Origin: an uncultured Oxalobacter sp.
Lineage (GTDB): Bacteria; Pseudomonadota; Gammaproteobacteria; Burkholderiales; Burkholderiaceae_D
Assembly: GCA_934270705.1 (NCBI GenBank)
Contig: CAKQQG010000005.1
Span: 1 to 64,000, forward strand
Direction: 5' to 3'
DNA: 64,000 bases
Under the pieces are notes generated by a model. It saw only the letters and a list, made by a program, of their open reading frames with translations, searched no databases and had not been told where the DNA came from. Made by a program: the position numbers and the translations under genes. The first letter of the stretch is position 1. Each line of letters opens with the position of its first letter. Positions 12,228 through 20,500 of the stretch are shown here, piece by piece.

Positions 12228-12644
12228 ATGACCAGCGATCCATTATCCGGCAAAAAACTGGTTTTCACTTCACGCATTCCCATCCGCTGGGGCGATATGG
12301 ACGCGATGGGCCATGTCAACAACGCCGTTTTCTTCCGGTATCTCGAACAGGCGCGCATTGAATGGTACTCACACATCGGCCGTGGCAAAAAAGCCGGCGC
12401 CGAAACCGTCGTCGTCCATTGTTACTGCACCTATTACGCTCCCCTTGCCTATCCGGGCGATATCGAAATCCGGACATATGCCGGTTCGCCAGGACGTTCA
12501 AGTTTTGAAATCGTGCAGGAAATCCGGCGCTGCGACGATCCGGAAACCGTCTGCGCCATCGGCGGTTCGAAAGTCGTCTGGGTCGATCAGGCAACCGGCA
12601 AATCGACACCGCTTCCCGATGTCATGCGAAAGCTGATGACCTGA
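12228..12644 (+). CDS. Acyl-CoA thioesterase, 4-hydroxybenzoyl-CoA thioesterase / YbgC-like hotdog fold
   Basis: 138 residues, one hotdog domain. The catalytic segment is IPIRWGDMDAMGHVNNAVFF (residues 17-36), where the Asp of the D-x-x-G-H-V-N pattern is the general base or nucleophile in this family. The rest (QARIEWYSHIG, CTYYAPLAYPGDIEI) follows the usual pattern. A GGGAG site lies upstream of the ATG. It is divergent from the ETF-QO gene, sharing a 120 bp promoter region. The substrate cannot be inferred; such proteins hydrolyse short or aromatic acyl-CoAs. Confidence 0.88.
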   Translation: MTSDPLSGKKLVFTSRIPIRWGDMDAMGHVNNAVFFRYLEQARIEWYSHIGRGKKAGAETVVVHCYCTYYAPLAYPGDIEIRTYAGSPGRSSFEIVQEIRRCDDPETVCAIGGSKVVWVDQATGKSTPLPDVMRKLMT

Positions 12645-12884
12645 TAACTCACTGCCGGTATCCTGTAACAATTTGATACGGCATACCAGCAAAACTTTAT
12701 TTACACTGTACCTCCGGTGCCGTCACCTGACCATGCGCATACCCACGCCGTTTCAAAACCGCTATCATGTATGCCTTCATGACCGGCTGCCAGACAGGAA
12801 ACCGCCAACAGGCAGGACAGGCGCCGGAACATTTCCCCTGACGTCACGTACCGACACCTGACATCAACCAAGCCGGACTCGATC

Positions 12885-14102
12885 ATGTTGCAGGAAGAAA
12901 ACGACGCATTACGCCCCGGAGTATTTCCGTTCGGCGCGAAAGGACTGGTCATTTTTCTGGCCTTTCTGAGTGCATTCGTCCCGCTTTCGATCGACCTGTA
13001 TCTGCCCGCCATGCCGCGCATGGTCGATTTTTTTTCGACAACTCCGGAATTGACGAACTTCACCCTCAGCTTTTTCATGCTGTTTTTCGCCATTTCCATG
13101 CTGCTGTGGGGACCATTCACCGATAAATACGGACGAAAACCCATCCTGTATCTCGGTCTTGCACTCTACATTGCCGGCAGTGTCGTATGCGTCATGGCAA
13201 CCAGCATCTATCTTCTGATCGCAGGCCGCGTCATCCAGGCCATCGGCAGCGGTGCCATCCAGTCCGTATCCATGGCCATCGTCAAGGACAATTTCCGCGG
13301 ACTCATCATGGAACGCGTACTCGTCTGGATACAGACACTGACCATCTTATGTCCCATGCTGGCGCCAGTCGTCGGCGCCTTCCTGCTCAAGTTCGTCTCA
13401 TGGCGCGGTCTTTTCATCGTGCTGGCCGCATGCGGCATATTCGCGCTGTTCGTATCCCTGTTTCTGAAAGAAACTCTGGAAAATCCGACGGCGGGTTCCG
13501 CCTTCCAGTCTCTCGGACGCATCGGTTTCGTCCTGAGCAACAAGGGCTATCTGGTATTGCTCATCGTGTTTTCGCTCATGGTCATGCCGGTCATGTCGTT
13601 TTTGTCCACATCCTCGTTCATCTACATCGACATGTTCGGACTGACTGCCGAAAAATACAGTTACTTTTTCGCCTTCAACGGCTGTTTCGCCATGCTCGCG
13701 CCACTGCTGTACATGCGGTTTTTGCGTCGCATTCCGCGCGTGTTTTTCCTGACCCTCTGTTTCGGCTGCGTGGCCGTATCCGGCTTGCTGATACTGTCTT
13801 TCGGTGCACTCAATCCCTTCGCCTTCGCCCTGCTTTATGTACCGGTCACCTTTTTCGGCAGTGCCTGCCGCCCTGCCGGCACCATGCTCATCATGAACCA
13901 GATGGATACCGACAACGGAACCGTCGGCTCGCTCTGGGGATGCGTCGCCCTGCTTTTCGGCAGCCTGTCCATGATGCTGTGTTCGCTTGACTGGCCGAAT
14001 CTGACCATGGCGGTCGGCACCATCAGCCTGTCAGCCGGAACCTTGTGCGCCATTGTCTGGCTTTTCGCCGTTTTCCGAAAAATGTTCAGGATACCTTCCT
14101 GA
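12885..14102 (+). CDS. MFS drug-resistance-type exporter, Bcr/CflA subfamily
   Basis: 405 residues with about twelve hydrophobic segments. The N-terminal Bcr/CflA signature VPLSIDLYLPAMPRMVDFF (about 35-53) includes the conserved Asp in TM1. The loop between TM2 and TM3 is GPFTDKYGRKPILYLGL, the MFS motif A. AGRVIQAIGSG (motif B, TM4) and a motif C-like APVVGAFLL in TM5 mark it as a drug:H+ antiporter type. It sits in the inner membrane; substrates in this family include bicyclomycin, chloramphenicol and cysteine, and none can be assigned here. The 240 bp upstream holds no other gene. The start has no strong ribosome-binding site. Confidence 0.9.
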   Translation: MLQEENDALRPGVFPFGAKGLVIFLAFLSAFVPLSIDLYLPAMPRMVDFFSTTPELTNFTLSFFMLFFAISMLLWGPFTDKYGRKPILYLGLALYIAGSVVCVMATSIYLLIAGRVIQAIGSGAIQSVSMAIVKDNFRGLIMERVLVWIQTLTILCPMLAPVVGAFLLKFVSWRGLFIVLAACGIFALFVSLFLKETLENPTAGSAFQSLGRIGFVLSNKGYLVLLIVFSLMVMPVMSFLSTSSFIYIDMFGLTAEKYSYFFAFNGCFAMLAPLLYMRFLRRIPRVFFLTLCFGCVAVSGLLILSFGALNPFAFALLYVPVTFFGSACRPAGTMLIMNQMDTDNGTVGSLWGCVALLFGSLSMMLCSLDWPNLTMAVGTISLSAGTLCAIVWLFAVFRKMFRIPS

Positions 14103-14160
14103 CGCTTTCATACCGTAAAACATGCCCCTTCAGCATGTGCCTTCGCCATATTGCGGCATG

Positions 14161-14190
14161 AAAAAACGGAAACATGATGTCATGTTTCCG
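14161..14190 (-). terminator. Rho-independent terminator of the cold-shock gene
   Basis: A perfect 11-bp stem (14167-14177 with 14180-14190) with a two-base loop, followed on the minus strand by six T (14166-14161). It lies about 75 bp past the stop of the cold-shock gene. The same hairpin could weakly serve the convergent exporter gene, but there is no T run on the plus strand. Confidence 0.85.
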
Positions 14191-14265
14191 TTCTGACGGC
14201 AAAACGCCTCACTCATTTGCAAAAAGCAAATGACCTTGAAAAAACCGGATCTGCCTGCTCTCCGA

Positions 14266-14469
14266 TCAGATCACAGTGATATTGGAAGCCTGTTTGCCTT
14301 TCGGGCCAGTCATGATATCGAAAGAAACACGCTGGTTTTCTTTCAGGGATTTGAAACCGTCCGCCTTGATCGCCGAGAAATGGGCGAAAACATCTTCGCC
14401 CCCCTCATCGGGAGTGATGAAACCGAAGCCTTTTGCATCGTTAAACCATTTTACAGTACCTGTTGCCAT
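14266..14469 (-). CDS. cspA: Cold-shock-domain protein (CspA family)
   Basis: 67 residues, a single OB-fold cold-shock domain. The RNA-binding motifs RNP1 (KGFGFI) and RNP2 (DVFAHF) are both present, in [20 protein letters not shown] and [12 protein letters not shown]. These proteins bind single-stranded RNA or DNA and act as RNA chaperones. An AGGAAA site precedes the ATG. The 140 bp between it and nudF contain its leader; Csp genes often have long regulated 5' leaders, but no cold-box could be verified. The symbol is a family label: which paralogue it is, and whether it is cold-induced, cannot be told. Confidence 0.95.
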   Translation of the reverse strand: MATGTVKWFNDAKGFGFITPDEGGEDVFAHFSAIKADGFKSLKENQRVSFDIMTGPKGKQASNITVI

Positions 14470-14609
14470 TACAATTTCCTATTTCAATTAAACCCGGCTT
14501 ACGCCCTTACCATCGTCTGAAGCAAAAACAGAAATGACAGTCTTTGATACCGCACCACTACCCGTACCTCAAAAACGACTTGTCCCATCATAAACCATAA
14601 TTCAAGACG

Positions 14610-15203
14610 TTACAGCACTTTTTCAGCATCCCATTGACCGCTGACAATTTTTTCCAGCCAAAAAGTGCCGATGACGGTTTTGACATCGCTCACTTTTCCT
14701 TCTTTTACCCATTGCATCAGCTCATCCAGCGGCATTCTGTACGTTTGAATGAACTCTTCTTCATCGCAATGCGCCGTTCCAGCCTTCAATCCCTGCGCCA
14801 GATAGACGAACAACTGCTCGTCGGAATACCCGATCGCATTGTGAATCGTCGTCACATACCGCCAATCCGACGCCGTATAACCCGTTTCCTCTTCCAGCTC
14901 TCGCATCGCACTGGCCAACCTGTCCTCACCCCTGTCGATCTTGCCTGCCGGAAACTCGATGAACACACGATGCAAAGGATAACGGAACTGTCGTTCCACC
15001 AGCACTGTCTTGTCCTCGAACAGCGGCAATATCACTACCGCACCGGGATGCCTGATATATTCACGCGTCGCCTCACTACCATCGGGCAAGCGGATTCTGT
15101 CCTTGTACACATCGAAAAAACCGCCTTCGTAAACCAGCTTGCTCTCCAGCATCGTTTCCGTCAGCGCACTATCCCGTGAATCTTCTGCCTCTTTTTCTTT
15201 CAT
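14610..15203 (-). CDS. nudF: ADP-ribose pyrophosphatase (Nudix hydrolase)
   Basis: 197 residues from ATG 15203 (AGGGA upstream); a TTG six codons earlier is less likely. The Nudix box G-x5-E-x7-R-E-U-x-E-E-x-G is complete at residues 87-108 (GKIDRGEDRLASAMRELEEE). The preceding HRVFIEFPAGK and the Pro about 15-16 residues after the box (in ADPRases) fit the NudF/YjhB-type ADP-ribose group. It hydrolyses ADP-ribose to AMP and ribose-5-phosphate in the cytoplasm. It lies between the cold-shock gene and the divergent rarA. Confidence 0.88.
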   Translation of the reverse strand: MKEKEAEDSRDSALTETMLESKLVYEGGFFDVYKDRIRLPDGSEATREYIRHPGAVVILPLFEDKTVLVERQFRYPLHRVFIEFPAGKIDRGEDRLASAMRELEEETGYTASDWRYVTTIHNAIGYSDEQLFVYLAQGLKAGTAHCDEEEFIQTYRMPLDELMQWVKEGKVSDVKTVIGTFWLEKIVSGQWDAEKVL

Positions 15204-15428
15204 GATCGTTCTTCCCTGCAAAATCCTTGCGAATCATCCTGCATCTTAATCCACCTGCTGACACCGCAACACCGTGTACCCCAAAAAAAATCCCGTTCCT
15301 GATTACCGAATGTTCATCAAAATACCCGTCACACCCCGATCCGGCGGACAGACTTTTGCCATACCGGTACCCCATCATATAGACTGTTTCCATTTCCAAC
15401 AGTCTTTTTTCCAATCGCCAACCGCATC

Positions 15429-16721
15429 ATGTCACAAGCACCTCTGGCAGAACGCATGCGCCCCCGAACCCTCGACGAAGTCGTCGGGCAACAACACCTT
15501 CTTGGTGCAGGCAAACCCCTGCGCACCGCTTTCGAATCCGGTGAACCGCACTCCATGATTCTGTGGGGACCTCCCGGCGTCGGGAAAACGACACTGGCGC
15601 GCCTGATGGCAGACGGCTTCAATGCCGAATTCATGGCCTTGTCCGCCGTACTCTCCGGCGTGAAAGACATCCGCGACGCCGTCGAACGCGCGACTCTGAT
15701 CCGCTCGAATTCCGGCAGACGTACCATATTGTTCGTCGATGAAGTCCACCGGTTCAACAAAAGCCAGCAGGACGCCTTTTTGCCGCATGTCGAAAGCGGT
15801 TTGTTCACTTTCATCGGCGCCACCACGGAAAACCCGTCCTTCGAAGTCAACAACGCCCTGCTTTCACGTGCCGCCGTTTATGTCCTGAAAGCGCTGGACG
15901 ACACCGACCTGAAAACACTGATCGCACGCGCGCTGGAAAAAGAATTGCCCGGTCTGTCGGTCTCTCCCGAAGCACAGGACATGCTCGTCATGAGCGCCGA
16001 CGGCGATGCACGCCGTTTGCTCAACAATCTGGAAATCGCGGCACAAGCCGCCACGGCTGCCGGAGAACAAACCGTCGATGTGCGCCGCCTGAGAGAAACC
16101 CTCGGAGACGTCATGCGTCGCTTCGACAACAAGGGCGACAATTTTTACGACCAGATTTCCGCGCTCCACAAATCCGTGCGTGGTTCCAACCCCGATGCAG
16201 CACTCTACTGGCTGGCCCGGATGCTCGACGGCGGCGTCGATCCACGTTATCTGGCAAGGCGCATCATCCGCATGTCATGGGAAGACATCGGTCTGGCCGA
16301 CCCGCGCGCCATCCAGATCGCCAACGATGCCGCCACGACCTACGAACGACTCGGCAGTCCTGAAGGTGAGCTGGCACTGGCACAAGCCGTCATCTACCTG
16401 TCCGTCGCCGCCAAAAGCAATGCCGGATACATTGCCTACAATCAGGCACGCGCTTTTGTCCGCAAGGACAAAAGCCGCGATGTGCCCATCCATTTGCGCA
16501 ATGCCCCGACGAAACTCATGAAAGAACTGGGATACGGACACGAATACCGGTACGCACACGACGAACCCGACGCCTATGCCGCCGGAGAAACCTACTTTCC
16601 CGACGGCATGCCCGAAATGCGCTGGTACCGTCCGACCCCCTACGGACTGGAAAAAAAGATCGGTGAAAAGCTGGACTGGCTGGCCGAACTGGACAGGAAA
16701 GCCGGCAAAAAAACGCGGTGA
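15429..16721 (+). CDS. rarA: Replication-associated recombination protein A (AAA+ ATPase)
   Basis: 430 residues, the MgsA/RarA/WRNIP1 family. The N-terminal part has ERMRPRTLDEVVGQQHLLG and the Walker A loop GPPGVGKTT (about 48-56). Walker B is ILFVDEVHRFN and sensor 1 is GATTENPSF. The C-terminal tetramerisation region contains DGGVDPRYLARRI and ARAFVRKDKSRDVPIHLRNA. It acts at stalled replication forks. In many relatives it follows lolA; here it follows a 207 bp gap after the divergent nudF. No ribosome-binding site is evident before ATG 15429. Confidence 0.96.
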   Translation: MSQAPLAERMRPRTLDEVVGQQHLLGAGKPLRTAFESGEPHSMILWGPPGVGKTTLARLMADGFNAEFMALSAVLSGVKDIRDAVERATLIRSNSGRRTILFVDEVHRFNKSQQDAFLPHVESGLFTFIGATTENPSFEVNNALLSRAAVYVLKALDDTDLKTLIARALEKELPGLSVSPEAQDMLVMSADGDARRLLNNLEIAAQAATAAGEQTVDVRRLRETLGDVMRRFDNKGDNFYDQISALHKSVRGSNPDAALYWLARMLDGGVDPRYLARRIIRMSWEDIGLADPRAIQIANDAATTYERLGSPEGELALAQAVIYLSVAAKSNAGYIAYNQARAFVRKDKSRDVPIHLRNAPTKLMKELGYGHEYRYAHDEPDAYAAGETYFPDGMPEMRWYRPTPYGLEKKIGEKLDWLAELDRKAGKKTR

Positions 16722-16805
16722 GATCGTTCGGCCATATCTCTGGATCATGCGGACTGTATGACGACATCACAAGTCCGTCATCGTTCCGGCAGATTCACGT
16801 CGGGA

Positions 16806-17114
16806 TCACGCAATCGTCCGTATCAGACTCCCGTTTTCCTGACGCAATTCCGCCTTTCCGCTTGCGGTCATGACCAGTATACCGCCACCGCTCCAGCGTG
16901 CATCCACCGCATTGGCACTGGTAATGTTACGGATAAACGATCCATTACTGGTCAGCAATTCCACCTTGCCATTGGCGGTTGTCACCAGCACCTTGCTTTC
17001 ATCGGCGCTCAAATCGGCGGAAATCGCATTGTTACCGGAATAAACAATCCGTACGAGACTGCCGTTGCTTTTACGGAGTTCCACCTTGCCTTGTTTGACC
17101 AATACGATATTCAT
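16806..17114 (-). CDS. Small protein built of three propeller-like repeats, function unknown
   Basis: 102 residues, made of repeated units of about 40 residues. The core of each is visible: GKVELRKSNGSLVR (9-22), GKVELLTSNGSFIRNI (about 49-64) and GKAELRQENGSLIRTI (about 86-101). Between them are short hydrophobic beta-type strands such as SKVLVTTAN and GGILVMTAS. No signal peptide or membrane segment is seen. This looks like WD40- or PQQ-type beta-propeller blades, but three blades would need to oligomerise to close a propeller. Its ATG follows the stop of the upstream gene with no gap, so the two are coupled. I know of similar short repeat proteins only as hypothetical ones. Confidence 0.7.
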   Translation of the reverse strand: MNIVLVKQGKVELRKSNGSLVRIVYSGNNAISADLSADESKVLVTTANGKVELLTSNGSFIRNITSANAVDARWSGGGILVMTASGKAELRQENGSLIRTIA

Positions 17115-17381
17115 CTATCTCACTCCTTCATAAAAACAATTTCTCAAACAATTTTTCACATCATCCTTTTCAGATGCCGATATACCGGTTTCTCCTGTCC
17201 GGCAAAAATCGACGTATTCTGACAGTACGAACCGTAGTACCCTCTCATTCCAGTTCGTGCCGACAGCGATGACCTTCCATATGCCATCGTTGTCGCCATA
17301 CGTAAAACCTGCCACACGGCAACGCTTGCCAGCAGGATTATCACGACACAAACGACAAATCATGTCGCATGCCGTTTCCAT
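17115..17381 (-). CDS. Hypothetical protein with N-terminal CxxC, coupled to the repeat protein
   Basis: About 88 residues from ATG 17381 (METACDMICRLCRDNPAGKR); a second ATG at 17363 is possible. The frame is open further upstream, but that part overlaps the autotransporter terminator and is not likely translated. Visible features are CRLCRDNPAGKRC, with three closely spaced cysteines, a central GIWKVIAVGTNWNERVLRFV and two more cysteines near the end (KNCLRNCFYEGV). It may be a small metal-binding or disulfide protein. No family was recognised. It is followed directly by the repeat-protein gene at 17114. Confidence 0.5.
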   Translation of the reverse strand: METACDMICRLCRDNPAGKRCRVAGFTYGDNDGIWKVIAVGTNWNERVLRFVLSEYVDFCRTGETGISASEKDDVKNCLRNCFYEGVR

Positions 17382-17464
17382 ACTTCCAAGACACCGACGC
17401 AACAGAAAAAACTGATGCGACTGTTTCACCGGCCACTGGTTTTCCGGTGATCGGATAACACACG

Positions 17465-17493
17465 AAAAAAGGGCATTCCTTGCGGAATGCCCT
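17465..17493 (-). terminator. Rho-independent terminator of the autotransporter gene
   Basis: Stem GGGCATTCC / GGAATGCCC (17471-17479 with 17484-17492), loop of four, extended by an A-T pair, then six T on the minus strand (17470-17465). It begins about 40 bp after the autotransporter stop codon. Confidence 0.9.
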
Positions 17494-17531
17494 TTGCGCA
17501 TAGACGGCAGTGATGCCTTTCTCACACCTGT

Positions 17532-20500
17532 TTATTCAAACTGGTGTCCGAAGGTCACCATCACGCCTCTGGACTTCGCGTCATCCGATTTCCGGTAACC
17601 CGCTTGCAGGCCGAAGCTCGTGGCGTCTTTCTGCACTTCCAGTCCCAGCGTACCCTGCCAGGAAACACTGTCCATCATGTCAGCAGTCGCGCTGTCGGTC
17701 ACACCCATACCCGGTACGCCGACCGTCGTGGAGACATCCTTGTCACCAGCTGCCGGAATGACCGACAGGTCGAACTTCGGTTTGACCGTCCAGCCACTGG
17801 TCGAAACATAATCACGGCTCAGGGTCACACCAATCGGGAACTGCCACAGATTCTGGCTGTCACTGTCGGTATTGAATACCGTACCCAGTCCGTTATGCGT
17901 GCTGAACGAATCGGTCTCCAGATGCATGTACCGGACACCGATATGCGGCGTAATATCCAGTGCCGCCGTTTTGAACTGATATTCGCCCCGGATTCCGGCC
18001 GTCCAGATCTCCGTATCGACATCGGCCTTCAGATTGCCGCCCAATGCCTGAGACATATGCTGCTTCAGTTCGTGATCACCTTTCATGTAACCGACATCGG
18101 CCACGATGTTGATATTGTCGTTGTTCCAGCCGCCATAAATGCTGAGACCGTAGGTATCGTAATCATTGTCCGTGTAGTTGAAGTCACCGGCCGAATTACT
18201 GTCACCCTTGCCGATATTAAGCGCGCCACCGATCCGGAAATAGCCGTTTGCGGCACCTTTCCATGTGTAATCGGTACCGACCATGATGCCACCGAAGTCG
18301 TTTTCATAGTCGCTCGAAAATCCACCGGCTTTCAATCCACTGCTGTCACCGTCACGATACAACATGGACACCCACAAATCCGCGCCTTCCTTGTGCAACG
18401 AGGGCGCACCTTTCTGGCTGACGTTACTTGTCAGGGACAAATGTTCATGCAACGCATCGTTGACGGCATCCATGGCCTGCACGCTGGCGGTTTGTACCCC
18501 TGCCGCCACCGCGATCTGCGACGCGCCGTTGATCTGACGGACGGCATCGGCACGGTTTACATACCGGCTGTCTGCCGCTCTGGACAGGAATGCGACACCA
18601 CCGTTGGTGGCATTCACATCGTTCATACCGTTCTGCCAGATCCGGTTCATCCCGTTGACCGGCACGGCTCCCGGGAAGATAGTGGCCGCATTGTTGGCGG
18701 TTGCCGCAACAGTATAGTTGCCGTTGGTGCCATCATCCTTCACCGTCAGGGAAATCATGGCATCGTCCGAGGTCAGGTTCGTTCCCTGCCAGCCATTGCC
18801 ATCCACGGTAACCGTCTGGAAGTTGTTCAGGATACCGACTTCCTGTCCATTCTTGGCATTGACCACATGCAAGGCGGCTTTATCCGCAACCTTCGCCATG
18901 CTGCTGCCGTCACCACTGATCGCCGCCTGATCGCCGGTACCGATACCGGTTGCATCGACTATCAGCATGGAATTGTCGGCGAATGCCGCACTGTTCGGCT
19001 GAATATTGGCCGAACCGATCGTAGTCGGTGTATATGAACCATCAATGAAAATCGCTCCATTGTTGGCATCCAGTTTCTGCGGTGCAGCGATTGCCAACGC
19101 AGCGGTGATGTCATTGGGTCCCCAGACTCTGCCGGAACTTGCAAAGGCCTGCTGCGCCCAGTCTGTCGTTTGAGTACCCAGTACATACATCGAGTTCCTT
19201 ACACCAGCGAGAGTGCCGTCGATAGCCCCACTTGTCCAGGAAGCGATTCCTACTTGCGACGCGCCTTCGATACCGACCCCGTCAACCCAGTCCGGATCCA
19301 GAATCATCATACCGCCGCCCAGGCTCAGGCTGCCGATAGACATATTGCCTGCCGACTGGTCGTTACCGACTGCGATGACCGAATCCGCACTGCCCGTCAG
19401 GGTATCGACATTCATGGTACCGGCCACATTGACGTTAGCCTCGCCATCCAGCGCGACTTCTGAAACATTCAGCGTGGCACCATCGTTGACATTGACGGCG
19501 CCGCCATTTACGTTGACGGTACCTTCGACGTTGTACTGCGCCCCGTTGACATTGACCGTGCCGGATTCACCGACCGTCACTGTACCGGCCAGCGTTCCGC
19601 CATTGGCTGCCACATCGCTGCCCAGATTCAGGGTGCCGCCCCCCATATTTCCATGACCGACATCGATATTGGCTGTTCCTGTATCGGTCTTGACGAGATC
19701 GCTACCATCTCCGGTCAAAGTCAGCGACTTGTTGCCTGTCACCAGTACAGCCTCGCCACCGTTATCCAGCGTCAGGGTCTGCACGCCCAGCGAATTGTTG
19801 TGCGTTTCGGCTTCGCTGTAATCATTGCCGTTGACCTCATTCTGAGGCAACTGATCGGAACCGACGACAAGCCCGGCTCCCGCATCGGCAACGACATCAA
19901 CCGCTGCAAGACCCAGCCCTGCATCATTCAGTTCCCCCACAGTGACCGGACCGGTCTGGCCGACCAGCTCACCCAGCATGGTCACGGCCGTGGCATTATT
20001 GTTGTTGATCGCTGCCGCAACCGACTTGGCGTAATCCAGATTGTATTTCGCATCGGTCAGCGCCAGTTCACCGCCGGTGTAGGTTACACCCGCATCGGCT
20101 TTCAAGCCGACCGCATCGGTCACCGTACCATCGGCATCCAGCGCAGCCTGCATGACCTGATCCGAACCGGTCTGCAATGTTCCGTTCTTCAGATTGATGG
20201 TATTGGCATTGGCATGAATGGTTGCAGCGACCAGTTTGCCGCCATCGATATCGACTGTACCTTTACCGGTAATGCCGCCGTCGAGTACCGTTTCACCGGA
20301 AGCGACAGTGACCGTACCGTCATTGTAGATATCGTTGGCGACACCGTTGGCAGTATTGCCGCTGAACGTATTCGTTCCGTTGAAGACGATTTCGCTACCT
20401 GCGGTATTGTAGATCGCGCCGCCTTCTGTCGTTGCCGAGTTACCGGTGAACGTGGTGTCGGTAATGGCGATACGGGCTGCATCGGTCGTCGTTTCCGCTA

